NCBI GenBank assembly: GCA_963920665.1
Contig: OY987273.1
Span: 1,304,501-1,368,500 of the forward strand
DNA from: Straminergon stramineum
Lineage: Eukaryota > Streptophyta > Bryopsida > Hypnales > Calliergonaceae
Length of the DNA: 64,000 bases
Direction of reading: 5' to 3'
The translations under genes and the position numbers were made by a program. The notes under the pieces were generated by a model that was not told where the DNA came from, ran no database searches, and worked only from the letters and a program-made list of their open reading frames with translations. Shown here in pieces: positions 22,150-33,282 of this stretch. Numbering within the stretch: position 1 is the stretch's first letter; each line of letters begins with the position of its first letter.

Positions 22150-23540
22150 TTAAGAACAATTTGTCAAGGTTGATCCACAATTTGTCAAGGTTGATCCACA
22201 ATTTGTCAACATGCATGCTCTAGAACCTAATGCATTGCATATATTAAATATATTTATATTTTTATATATACCCAGCCAATTCCCATACACATTCCTTAAT
22301 TACTAGTGATATTTATTACCAAAACAATTTGTCACAGTCACTAACTACATCGCTATTTGGAATGCCTATTAGTTTGTCACATTCTTCCAACAAATTGTCT
22401 CTATTCTAAATGCAGGGCATGATTGTGTGTATGCAAGATCCTTTAATTAATTCAGTGCACAATTACACACACAACTAGTTATACTTAATTACACTTAAAT
22501 CTCATATACATCTTATGTTTATTTAACCATTACTTAGCAAAGATTCCAAATTGTTATGCATATACGTAAACAATGAGTCTAAATACAAGAAACTCTTAAC
22601 TTCAGTCATAAGCACTTTTTAATGATTTAGGATTCCATTAATATGTTTTCAGACTTCCATAGTTGTTAACATTGTCCAATTAATTTATCCTAAACATAAT
22701 ATTGGCAATATTCCAAACAAATCTAAATTAAGTAATTACTTAACAATTTGTCTACAAATTAGCAAATAGACTCGTCTCATCACACTCACTTACTTCACCA
22801 ACCCACAAGTTCCAAATAACAACTTGTCTAATTAAATTCACGACAGATCCTTAAACAAACGTTGACATATCCAATCAATTAACATCTAAATTTTAATTAA
22901 ACAAATAATTATGAACTACTTCTTGAATTCAGTAATACAGTCTTGAGTTCATATTCCACCAATAATTCGTCCCATTGCTTGATTTTCCACTTGCAACAAG
23001 ATCACCATTCGTTCTTCCACTACTAACATATGCCTACTTTTGCTCCTTAAATTCACAATACCATTCACTCATCAACAATTGGTTTATAAATTACGAATTG
23101 ATGTGACCCAATCACTACGGTTTATAAATTTTTCTACTACAACAACTTGTCTAATTACTCCACCACATAATAAAAACAAGGCCTCAAAATATAGTCATTC
23201 ACAAACTTGCCACTCACTGGCTTAACTAAAGTTTCCAACACAAATTGTAATTGAAAACAACAACTAACAAATTGATAAATCAATTAATCCACAGCTTCCA
23301 TACTCCTGTTATAAACTTAACAAATGAATTGTTAAACTACAAACATACACACATAATCTAGTCATTGGATTTCGATTCATACCATTCAAGATTCACAATT
23401 TGATAAGACCAACAATTCATTAATACCAATTATATTCATATAAAACAAAATTCATGTGCATCAAAAATTAGACAATTTGACAATCGAGAAGACCGAGAGA
23501 GACTAAGAGCCTCGAATTACAAATTGTCAAGCTAAATTTT
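22150..23540. repeat. Region of dispersed ACAATTTGTC-type motifs with a 21-bp tandem repeat
   Basis: A 21-bp unit, ACAATTTGTCAAGGTTGATC plus C, is repeated 2.5 times from 22157. Variants of ACAA(T/C)TTGTC recur through the next 1.3 kb, for example near 22326, 22745, 22820, 23141, 23478 and 23518, on both strands. There is no gene. Such clusters resemble the subterminal repeats of some DNA transposons, but no terminal inverted repeat was seen. Confidence 0.5.
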
Positions 23541-24247
23541 CAAAAAGAGAATAACTGTTTCCAACTAAATCTAACTACCTGCTGAACTTCAAGTGAATCA
23601 GCCTAACTATTAGTTTCAAAAAGTACAAAAAGGAGGTAATGTAACTATTCGTTTGTTCTAACTACTTGTTTGCGGAATCAAAAGAAATTCTAGTAAACTT
23701 TAATAACAAAAAACGAATAGTCAGAAAAAGAAGGTTGAAAATATGACTATAGTTTGTGCCCACTTTTTCACAAGGACCATCCATGTCCTTGCACATTCTC
23801 CCCCTCGCCCTCTGTTGCACGTCTTTCATGTCGGCGTGTCTATTGCCAGGTTCTTCCTAAATCAGATTCCGTTGACTTGGACAACCATCCTTTCCTAGGC
23901 GATGATGGCTTGACTAGTTTAGGTCCTATTTACATAGCAACCTTGAAACAGAACTTAAATTCATTTCTCCATACGATAGAAATCCTCCATATGATCTTGA
24001 AACTGACTAGTAGGAATATGTATTGGAGCAATATTTTGAGAAAGCACTAAATAAGTGCAAAACATCAAGACTAGTCCTTGTATGAGGGCAAGAAACATGA
24101 ATTGCCTTTCAAGGTTTCGGAGATATCCCTAGAGACCAAATTCCATCCCACAAGCATACCAGATACATCTCGAAAACCTAAAAAGGCAACTTCATGTTTT
24201 TTGCTTCATACAATATAGAAATGACTTGACGTTTTTTGTTTTTTTAT

Positions 24248-24312
24248 AGTAGTTGGCTGCCGAGACCAAGCCATAGGAGGAATCAAACCTGAGACCTCTA
24301 AGAACCCAATTG
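24248..24312 (-). repeat. tRNA-like B-box segment
   Basis: Minus strand CTCAGGTTTGATTCCTCC has one mismatch to the B box. The rest of the tRNA fold is poor. Probably a SINE fragment. Confidence 0.3.
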
Positions 24313-24610
24313 TGTTTGTAGACATTAACATTGTCTATGCTTAGCAGCAACTCCAATGCCATATTTGATACGGTTTCTATTATTTTGAACTATGAGGGCC
24401 ATCCAATTCCCTACACCTGTCTTGACCATAACTCTCGCTGTGTCCTTGATTTCTTCCTCCGCAACGTAATTGAGGGGGGATGAGAAGGAAATTACTTTGT
24501 CCTCCAGCCAAGGTCGCGAACTAGTAAGTTCATCGAAAGGGAATACTCTTACCTCCCCTCCGTGGAGACACCATCCCTTAGTGCCTTAGCCTTAGAACAG
24601 ATGGGTAGAG

Positions 24611-24781
24611 AACGTATAGTCCATCCATGGTTTGTCCCTTTGACATAAGGGCCGTCTCAAGGTAGAAGACGTATAGTCCGTCTATGGTCCATCCCTTTGA
24701 CGGAAGGTCCGTCTCAAGGCAAAGGATATATAGTCCATCTATGGTCCATCCCTTAGATGGAAGGGCCATTCCAAGGCGGAA
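24611..24781. repeat. 57-bp tandem repeat, three units
   Basis: Units start at 24611, 24668 and 24725. Each contains CGTATAGTCC or a variant, a 'CCATGGTTTGTCCC'-like block and a GACGGA...TCCGTC dyad. The period is a multiple of three, so a minus-strand frame stays open across it (19-residue repeats with the motif SKG.TIDGLY). I consider that frame a by-product of the period, not a gene. Confidence 0.7.
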
Positions 24782-25174
24782 AACAAGCCCTTTGTCGAAA
24801 CACCGAGCAGTGGACAACCCTTCCATCACTACAGTGGACCTTAGTGCCATCATTCAAATGGATGGACTTCCATCATTTCCCTCTACTGCCCGTGAATTAT
24901 CCTAAACCTTGGTCCTCAATCTACTTGGCAACCCATTGGCGTTGTTCCCGTTGTCTCAACGATCTTTTCATCAGGGGGACGACCTTGATAGTTGGTCCAT
25001 CCCCAATGATTGTATATAAATGGCGAAAACCCTGTATTTGTAGTTTGAGCCTTTTTTGTGCTGACGATGCTTCCTTGTCTTGGATTGTAGATAGTGCTTG
25101 CTTGGAAATGTGGGTGCTTGGAGAGGGACTCATATTTGAAGGGGGCGGGAGCGATTTTTTCCTCCTTCAATTCT

Positions 25175-25198
25175 AAAACCCTGACCCTAAACCCTAAC
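25175..25198. repeat. Short telomere-like motif
   Basis: AAAACCCTGACCCTAAACCC: degenerate CCCTAAA units at the end of a GC-richer stretch. Confidence 0.45.
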
Positions 25199-25543
25199 TA
25201 TGAATGCTAATTGTGGCAGTGGAGTTTATAGTTGGATGTTGTTGCCAATGGCGGGTGGTTCCTCAACTGCAAGGAAGGTGGCTGAGTGGTTGGATGAAAG
25301 TGCTAAGCCTAAATCGGGATTGTCACCTAAAATTCTTTATACAAACTCTCAACAAGATTGTGAACATAATCTCTAAAGTTGAAAGGCATCAAAACATACA
25401 ATTGTGACTTTCAAAATACTTAAAATATTTAAAACACCCTCATTTGGGCAACATTTAAAGCACAATGGTTGAAGTTCTATATGTACTATGAAATTTTTTT
25501 TAACTTAATGATCATTCACAATTCTTTTTTTGAAAAATTGAGT

Positions 25544-25885
25544 AGACTTTGGCATCCATTTTGACATAGTAGAATAAATTTTTCAAAAAACTTTGAACTA
25601 GAAAAAGTTGGAAATACCAAGATAACTTTCATCTCTAAAAATCCTTTTGAGATTTTGAGCCTCCACTCAAAAGTTATAGACAAAATTCAAAGTAGGGTAG
25701 CAAGGAATATTTTCTTTGATATTTTCAAACACCCTCTCTGAATTTTGTCTATAACTTTTGAATGGAGGCTCAAAATCACAAATAAATTCTTGGAGATGAA
25801 AGTTAGCTTGATTGCCTAGCTTTTTTTAGTCCAAAGATTTTTGAAATAAGTTATTCTACTATGCCAAAATGGTTTTCAAAGTCTG
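25544..25885. repeat. Foldback element with ~160-bp inverted arms
   Basis: The left arm 25544-25700 and right arm 25726-25885 are inverted copies around a ~25-nt spacer. Matching blocks include AGACTTTG, CATAGTAGAATAA, AACTTTCATCTC and TTTTGAGCCTCCA, plus TCAAAAGTTATAGACAAAAT near the spacer. It looks like a foldback or hairpin MITE. No target-site duplication was identified. Confidence 0.75.
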
Positions 25886-25960
25886 CTGACTTCCAAAACA
25901 CCAAATTGTAAGTGTATATTTAAGAAACAAATACTTCTTTGTACATTGAATTTAAATAGT

Positions 25961-26032
25961 GGCAAGTTGGTTAGGATGTTGTGTTTTCCAGTTTGAGGTT
26001 CCAAGTTCAAACCTAGGTGGCAACCATGGGAG
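25961..26032 (+). repeat. tRNA-like (SINE head)
   Basis: TGGCAAGTTGGTTAGG resembles an A box (one base short), and AGTTCAAACC resembles a B box ~43 bp downstream, at the usual spacing. It lies immediately upstream of the 26044 open frame. Confidence 0.4.
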
Positions 26033-26043
26033 AGTAGTAGCCA

Positions 26044-26580
26044 TTGGAGAGTTCACAATTGGCACCTATAGCTGCTACACCAAATATGTCTCTACGCAAC
26101 TGCCCTATAGGAAGGCATGGTGCAAAATGTAGGAGTGGACGTAAGCGCGTATGGGATGAAGTTACTCCAATCCAACATTCTAGAAGGTATCAATGGAAAT
26201 ATCAAATGCATAAAGAAGCGATTGCTCAAAGATTTGTTGGAGTTGGTGATGAAGTTCATATAGGAGGGCCAAGTACAGATGGAGTCGTAGATGTAGTAGG
26301 TCAATGTCCTCTAAAAAAAATCTCTTCTCTTAAACCTTATGTTGGAAATAGTGGCAACCATGCATCTGATGAGAGTGCCAAGTCAACCTCAAATGAAGAC
26401 GAATCCAATGATGACTTTGTAGTTGAAGATGGTGAGATTCCCAAAGATAGTGATTTCAGAATGCTGCGACAAGTCCCCCCATAAGGACTTGAAGTTGATT
26501 GATCAGGTGTAGGAGAGCCTAATGTAGTCGGTCTTCCTCAAGTAACTAGGGGTGTAAGACGCTATAAAGTTCAAGGTGGC
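26044..26580 (+). pseudogene. Unrecognised protein fragment, basic then acidic
   Basis: An open frame of 146 codons (stop at 26482) whose composition looks coding. A basic, aromatic N-terminal half (RKRVWDEVTP, RRYQWKYQMHKEAIAQRF) is followed by an acidic tail (DESAKSTSNEDESNDDFVVE). After a TAA and a TGA that would be Gln and Arg codons, similar protein-like sequence continues (GVGEPNVVGLPQVTRGVRR) to about 26580. Possibly an exon of a transposon protein. I do not recognise the family. Confidence 0.35.
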
Positions 26581-26954
26581 AAGTGTGTCATCATATTTTC
26601 TTACAGAGTTATAGCCTATATATTATATCTCCATATATAGATTTTTGTCTATATATCTATATTTCTCTATATGTAAAATTTCGCTTCTGTAGGATCTACC
26701 ATTTTATGTTGTTGACTACAATTATATGATAATATAACAAGCAAAACAATTTTTGAACATAGTAAAATCTTCACTTGAAACAACATCTAGCTGTTTCTTT
26801 CGTGTTTTGATTGCTTGCACAACCCTCATCTACTTCAAATCACATTGTTGCCAACTAGGTGTTCAAAGTACTAGGTTTCCCTAGTAAACATAGTCATGAT
26901 TCATTGGAGAAACTAATACTTGGCATGATTGGGAATGGCAAAGTAGATGATAGT

Positions 26955-27150
26955 TTGGATGTCTAGCGGATGGTGTGATCCTCCAAGGGATAGCCTTTCC
27001 ATCCAAACCGTCTGATAGATAGTCGTTCCATGTCAGGGTTGCCCAAATGCCTAGACGGACGTCCAGCATCTGGGTCCACCGCTTCCCGAACGTCCGGGGA
27101 TATAGAACCTCAAAGTCACACCCCGTCTAGTGGACGGGGTGGATGGGCCG
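26955..27150. repeat. GC-rich island with GTCCG/CGGAC dyads
   Basis: Stands out from the AT-rich surroundings. Contains ACGGACGTCC and the hairpin CACCCCGTCTAGTGGACGGG with GTG completing the stem. Related in motif content to islands near 24650, 30410, 36850 and 40200. Confidence 0.5.
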
Positions 27151-27154
27151 AAAT

Positions 27155-28125
27155 TCCATCTAAATTGAACAAGAACTCAAGAAATCAACATTTTCATAAG
27201 TTGTACCAATTTCGGTTGAATTGTAACTATACAAATTCTAACTAGACTTATTAGAGATCACATAGGAAAAGAAAACATAATAATATCACTTATTGATTGA
27301 AAGATTATAATCTTTCATCATGAGGGTGTAAAAACTATGAAAATTTTTCAATTCACTTTTTGCATGTCAACTCTAAAAAGTTAGTCACTAAAAAAATATA
27401 TGAGGTTATAGGGCCTAGCATGCACAACCCCAATCAATTTACAATTTTTCAAAATCTATTCTACAATTTTTTTAAATGAATTTCTAATGTGATTTATTGT
27501 TTTTGCCTCCAAGATCAAGTGTATTTGAGGCTCATTTCCAAGAGTCTTCAACACTATAGGAAGTCAAGATTGCAGTGGGCATCCTTGCTCAAAATCTTCA
27601 ATAGAAAAATCATAATCCTTTATTTTTAAGAACAACTTTTTGATCCTAAAACTAGACTTCAAAAAGAGTTCTCCAAAAATATAAACTAATCATAATAGCA
27701 ACTTGGTTGGTTTTTAATGTTTTCTTGAACTTCCAAGTTTTCAAAACACCATAATCTAGTCCCTTAGGCATTTAGGGGTTAAAGAGGATAATTGACTATT
27801 TGACTTGAGGGTCTACAAAAAAAATTTAAAAAAATAAGAAAAACATCTTTCATGAAGATGCTATAAGTCCTCTAAATGCCTATAACTTCCTCATAAGAAG
27901 TCTAAATTAAATGAATGAAAGCTTTTCAAATTGACAAAATTATATTCTCAACAAAAAAAGATTGTATTTTCCCACTTCAAAGATTTTCAAAGAGGTTTTT
28001 CCTACTTCTATCCCCTATTTCGAGCTTCTTGGCCACTTTAGTCATAACTTTGGGTTCAAGGCATTGATAGTGGATTAGTGGAAAAGATTATATTCCCACA
28101 AAGCTTATGAATTTTTCTATCTTTA
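27155..28125. repeat. Dispersed noncoding repeat, copy 1
   Basis: Aligns in direct orientation with 38925-39570. Landmarks are CTAGACTTATTAGAGATCAC, CATGAGGGTGTAAAAA, CCTAGCATGCAC, GGGCATCCTTGC and GGCATTTAGGGGTTAAA. Its right part (27770-28125) aligns in inverted orientation with 38040-38890. No conserved frame. Confidence 0.65.
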
Positions 28126-28772
28126 CAAAATTATTCGAAATTTACGATACAAAATGAAAAATGAAAATTCATCTTGTACGTAGCTACATGCCTACCTAAA
28201 ATTTCATAATTCCATTTGAAGCACAACTTCTACAAATTGTAACCAAAAATAGACTTAATTGAGGTCATGGAAACCACCCCAATTCACCAAAGCTCATTTT
28301 AATACTGAAAGGACCACAATTCTTCAAAGGCTAATTTGAATTCAACTTTTGAAGTGATAAACTTACAAAAGTTTAAGGGTTCCATTTACATTGCCTTCTT
28401 CAATATCTTCAACCATACATGATCGATTGACAAACCATACAATTTAAAACAAAAACTTGTCAATCCAACAATCATCAGCTCAAACAATTGCACTTCTTAT
28501 AATGTCATAATTTAGTGCTTTTCATGAAAGCCAACACTGCCAAACAATGTAGAGGATTGTAACAATTCCAAAATCATTACCAATTTGAAGTTTATAACAT
28601 GCTCATCAATTACAATCACATGTCCAATTCAAATAACATTGGCATTCATTCATGATGAAAGTGGTGCATACATGCTATGTAACTATATAATCTGCATACG
28701 TACTACTTTGCTTCTACAAAAAATACAAAAACATGAGTTATATATGACATGGACACATGGTTGAAGTTCACT

Positions 28773-30246
28773 ACGAATCGCGGAAGTGTTCATCCGGTAT
28801 CGGCCAATTGAAGGAAGAAGTAAATTTGAAGATGATTTGTGCCAAAGTACTCTCGCTCTTCAAAATTCGCTCCAAGTACCTCTGAAACACAAGTACAAAA
28901 TTTTTATGGGTGTACTTCACATGTGAACCGTTGGATTCAAGTTGCAACTTGTGGTACGCCTCAGACACGCATTCCTTCTTGATCTTTTGCTCTAGTTGAC
29001 CAACAGAAAACTCTTTGGATTTCTTGGAAAAGCTTGATATATTCTCTACATCTGCATCTCTTCTATGCACTTATGTAATGTTGAGATCCACCCACCACCT
29101 CCTCCATAAAGCTTCTTCCCACTCGTCTGTTGAAGTGAATGTATACAACGACTTCTTTGGGTCAATAATAACGGTAGTCATCCCCCAATCACAAACTCCA
29201 ATGTAAACTCGTGACTCATCTTCAGGAAAATGAAACATAATGTTGTTTGGAGAAATGTCATTGTGTAGATGTCCAGCAATGTGCACCGCACTCATAATAT
29301 TCAACAATGCCCAAGCAAAGCTCCGTGCATTTGTCTCTCCATCATTTGAGACTTACAATGGCAAGGATTTCTTCTTTTGTTATATGGGGGTTATATAACA
29401 ATCGAGTGGATATGTTGTTTAGATAATCATTATCCATTCTCAACATTTCACGCAAAGTACCGCTGTTCCACCAAATTGAGTAACCTTCATTCTTTCTTGC
29501 GTGGATTGCATAGAAACGTATCACTCCATCATGCGGAATCCTCATAGCCATGGACTCAGTATTGTGTTCCAACTTGGCAAGTTTCGGACATCGACCTTCC
29601 TGGAGAGACGTTTTTGCTGCAAACTCCCATGATGGATGAATTTGAGCACATCCTTGAATTCGGACCCTCCGAATTGTTGCATAGCCACCTTGCATGACTT
29701 TGTTACCTTGGGCAATGCCCATGGCTATGTACGGAAGCACCACTAGAAGGCAACATGTATTTTGTACTTGTGCAATTCCATATGTGCTATTCACTCAACC
29801 CACCAACCCTACTCTATTCTATCTTCTACAAAATGGTTTGCACCTATTTGTAAACATTTCCACTTTCATAATGACTTGCTCAAAAGCTTCATCATTTGCA
29901 TGGTACTCCTTCCCCACTTCTCCATCATAACTTTGGCATTCCATAATGCATCATGTGCCATTTTCTCCAAGAATTGAAGAAAATTCTTCTTTTCCATTTC
30001 ATGATGCCATTGCGGCACGTTCAAGGTATCCAACATCCTCTGCTTCATGTCCCTCTTGAATTTTGCAATGCAATCCTCTTGATATCATACATATTTAGTG
30101 TCAAAGGACATTGTAGTCTCTGTCTCGTAGAATGCCACAATGCATTTCATCAAGAACGCTTTGCAACTCTCTAAGAGATTGTCCCTAGTGTATTCACTAG
30201 AAGGCTCCACTTGGTTTCTCTTCGCAACCTTCTTGACCCTTGGCAT
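28773..30246 (-). pseudogene. Protein kinase-like relic
   Basis: Starts MPRVKKVAKRNQVEPSSEY with ATG at 30246. A TGA interrupts after MSFDTKYV, then the same frame runs through MLDTLNVPQWHHEMEKK. After a shift, the kinase core follows: a Gly-rich loop QGGYATIRRVRIQG, the AAK-type Lys in EFAAKTS, then (after another shift near 29340) HLHNDISPNNIMF in place of the HRD loop and GVCDWG in place of DFG. It ends with a short C-terminal part at 28773 (FRDS). The activation-segment APE motif was not found, and the C-lobe looks shortened. HND/CDWG variants are compatible with a divergent kinase; the two frameshifts and the stop make this copy non-functional. It may be a gene carried by a transposon. 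A TATA box lies ~185 bp upstream. Confidence 0.6.
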
Positions 30247-30394
30247 TGTAAACAATTGATAATGTGAATAACGTCACAATTTTTAGAAAAAAACGATAAT
30301 AGTTACCCCCAAAATTAGATTCTCACCCTCCCAAAGAGAGGAGCCAATGGAGGTCATGCCACCAAGCTCTCCACTCTCCCTTGTAAGCAAGGGG

Positions 30395-30530
30395 ATGGCA
30401 AAAGTGAAGGGCGGACGGCCTGTCCGCCCCTTTTATATGAGGCGGACAGCCTCTTCCCGTTTGTGTCATTGAGCAGACAAGACCTATCCAATTGGGCAAA
30501 CGGGCGATTGGGGCCATACGATTGGATAGT
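30395..30530. repeat. GC-rich island with GGGCGGAC/GTCCGCCC hairpin
   Basis: GGGCGGACGGCCTGTCCGCC plus C forms an 8-bp perfect stem with a 5-nt loop, followed by GAGGCGGACAGCCTC, a second small hairpin. It sits in the upstream region of the kinase relic. Confidence 0.55.
30430..30437 (-). promoter_or_regulatory. TATA box of the kinase relic
   Basis: Minus strand CATATAAAAGGGG, about 185 bp upstream of the ATG at 30246 and flanked by the two GC hairpins. The position suits a plant polymerase II promoter with a 5' leader. Confidence 0.4.
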
Positions 30531-30559
30531 CACCTCAATACATTGGGATCATTTCATTC

Positions 30560-31700
30560 AAAATTCTGTAGACTTTGTAGTCAACATTTTCTTTTATATA
30601 TTTAAAGAAGTTAACCTTTAAATGTCCAAGCCATTCCAAGTGTGTTTTGACTATGAAAAAAACACATTGGCTCGTCATTATCCTCAAAGAAGCAAATTAT
30701 GTTTTTTCCCAAATCTTACCGTAATACCATATAGATGTTAATAGACCTTGTTTATTAGTATGCATACCATTTTTGAGTGCGAAATCTCCTAGGAGTTGTG
30801 AGATTATACAAAGAGAAATATACATTTCCTATTTTTAGTGCGCTATTTTTGTACACTATCTTTCAAAAATTTGCATAAATATGTTTTGGGGGATTGGAGG
30901 TAACATGACCAACTTCAAAGACTGTTAACACACTAAAATACACTTCCAAAAACCTTAATTTCACATGAAAAAAATAAAACCCATAACACAATCCACCTTG
31001 CAATTGTTGAAATGTAATTTTTGTTTGTAAGTAGAAATTACAAATAGCTTCAAATAAACACTTGCATGTTGAAATTTTTAATGGTGAAAATCATGAAAAG
31101 ACTTTAAACTTTTCATTGGGACCATTCTCAAAGCAAATGGATAAGAAAAATTTCTTAGATTTCAAATCAAATGAAATTACCAAGCTTTGCAAAAAACCGT
31201 CCAAAAAAAATTTTTAACCAGTCATTTCACTGCCTACACGAAAATGGGCTTGAAATTTTGGATTGACCATATATGGTCGATTAGGCAATTAGGGGTTAAA
31301 GCCTTCTCATTTAGAAAATAAATTGGAAACTTCTATGGTATCGCCTCTACAATTATACTCTACAAAAGTTCAATGTCCTTATCACATCATTCAATTACTT
31401 CATAAATTGACAAAGTTGTGGTTCTTCATGGACTTCTAGTGATGTAGTTAAGTGAAAAAGCTGAAAAGTTCATCTAATTACTTGCATTCATCATGAGTTT
31501 CTGAGATCCATTTAAGCATTCACCTTCAAATGAGAAAACTACACATTTCAAAATCTAACATGCATGCAAGATTTGTATTTGCGGATAGTGACATCATTGT
31601 CCTATGATTGTCACTGTTTACACTTCAACAATATTAGAAAATCTATAACCTACTTCTACATCAAAAAACCTCTTATCATGTTCTACCAAAGTAACCAAAC
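30560..31700. other. AT-rich noncoding region
   Basis: No gene. The segment around 31270-31300 (GCAATTAGGGGTTAAAG) resembles part of the dispersed repeat at 27155-28125, so this may be a more decayed relative. Confidence 0.35.
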
Positions 31701-31707
31701 TACATTC

Positions 31708-32470
31708 TATTTTATTCTGAATCAGAACTACTATCATCGTTCTGATCATGAGGCATGGAACTGGAGCCACCATATGGCCCATATCCGCTTGACCCTCCTC
31801 CTTGTCCATAATTTTCAAAGTATGGACCTCCAAATGGTGGAGGAGGAGGTGATGCATTCTCATGTGACCCTCCTCCTTGTCCATAATTTCCATAGTATAG
31901 ACCTCCAAATGGTGGAGGAGGAGGTGGTGCATTCTCCTTTGACCCTCTAGTCCCCCATTGACTTGAACCACTGTAGTACGAGCTTCCAAGAGGTCCATAT
32001 GAATCTTGCCCACTCATCCATGGATAATACTACAAGCCACCGTATTGAGAACCACCATAGTCCGTGTACCTTGTGCTTCCATAGCCTCCTATGTTTTGAA
32101 AGTCATCACGGGGGTCATTGTTGAATCATAAACTTCCTCCTCCATATTGCAAGCGACGTGCATCACGATCATGACGAGGTGGTGATGATTGTTGATGTGG
32201 TTGACTTTGATCCACCACACTATTTCCCATTGCCTCTCGCATTTGATTGTGGAAGTCGATGTCTTCGCGTTCACCTGGGCGTTCATGCCTCTGGAAGGGG
32301 AGGTGGAGGTGGCAAGTCTTCTTCATCATCATCGTCATCATCATCCTCTACATTTGGCATTGGTTCCGGTGGAAACCCAAATTGACCATGATTAGACAAG
32401 GCTGGTAGGCAATTGATTAGGCCAACCCAGTTGGTGTTTATCACTGCCTTATCACAGGTTATTTTTTAAC
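31708..32470 (-). pseudogene. C-terminal tail of a transposase-like protein, Gly/Pro/Tyr-rich
   Basis: Reads on the minus strand: VINTNWVGLINCLPALSNHG, then an acidic run of seven Asp followed by DLPPPPP, then after a shift an Arg/His/Gln-rich stretch, and finally MSGQDSYGPLG...SSSDSE ending at 31712. The tail has repeated PPPPPPFGG and GNYGQGGG blocks. Low-complexity tails of this kind occur at the C terminus of some plant hAT-type transposases, and that is my best guess; no catalytic domain remains. The upstream part may have been lost when the element at 32.8 kb inserted (inference). Confidence 0.4.
31791..31945. repeat. 75-bp tandem repeat inside the Gly/Pro-rich tail
   Basis: GACCCTCCTCCTTGTCCATA recurs at 31791 and 31866, and GACCCTC begins a third partial unit at 31941: a period of 75 bp or 25 codons. 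Confidence 0.7.
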
Positions 32471-33169
32471 TTTTTGTCCTTCCCTATAACTATACACCTA
32501 TCAACATCTCTTTGGAATACAACCTCTGCCCAAACCATGGCCATGGTGGATTAGTTCATGATATTTGGTTTAGAGGCACCTAAATTGCAAGCTCCCAAAT
32601 CTCCTCATACCTTTGTACAAAATGTAAACTCTTGTAGGTATTCATGGGGCCTTCTGAACATCTCACGTGTCACTCTCATGCCTCCATATTATCCATCGGC
32701 CATAGTTTTGCAATGTGTGACATTTTCAGATAATGCTTGTGTGGGAGCCCTAAATTCGACCTTAAAAGCTTTTAGAAAGATTTGATAACATAGTGGGTTC
32801 ATCTAGCTAAAATTTTTTGGTTTTTACTATTAGAAATAGAAGGAATAGGAGATAAAACCGGAACCGGATAAACGAAAAACCTTAACTGCATAATGGAGTT
32901 AATGGTCACTTTTGAAATCTAGAATCGGAACTTCAATATCCAGAAACGGAATTGGATTTAGTCAATATTTAGATAGATAGTACGCAACCAGAATTGGAAA
33001 TCGAAAGTTAACAGTCACTTTCGGATAGTACGGGGTGATGTGACGTTCTGGAGGATTTCATGGTAGGCCGCCAACAATCAATTTAACAGTCCAATGTCCG
33101 GAAGCGTCAAGTCCCAATGGTAGGAAATGGAAGGTAGAATCTGGGTGATAGAATTCTCTGTCAGGTATT

Positions 33170-33177
33170 TAAGTCTT
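33170..33177 (+). promoter_or_regulatory. TATA-like box in the leader of copy C
   Basis: GGTATTTAAG lies ~110-180 bp upstream of the candidate ATGs. The equivalent position is GAGTACTTAAACC in copy B (about 57735) and GGTACTTTACC in copy A (about 47050), so the box is conserved in position and degraded in A. Confidence 0.35.
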
Positions 33178-33282
33178 TTTAAATCTTCTTCCAGTTTCCC
33201 TGGCAAGTTGTAAGTTTGGAAGCGTTGTGTTTAGTGATTCATCTTACTAAGTGTTTGTTTCCGGTTTTTACTATCATTCTGA

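Noticed and set aside
22157..22212. CRISPR-like direct repeat
   Set aside because: The 21-bp units are adjacent without spacers, and the genome is eukaryotic.
24578..24905. Protein made of 19-residue repeats over the 57-bp tandem repeat
   Set aside because: The period is divisible by three, so frames stay open on both strands. There is no start context or conserved extension.
31564..31950. Plus-strand 128-codon frame opposite the Gly/Pro-rich tail
   Set aside because: It covers the 75-bp tandem repeat, whose biased codons on the minus strand explain the open plus frame.
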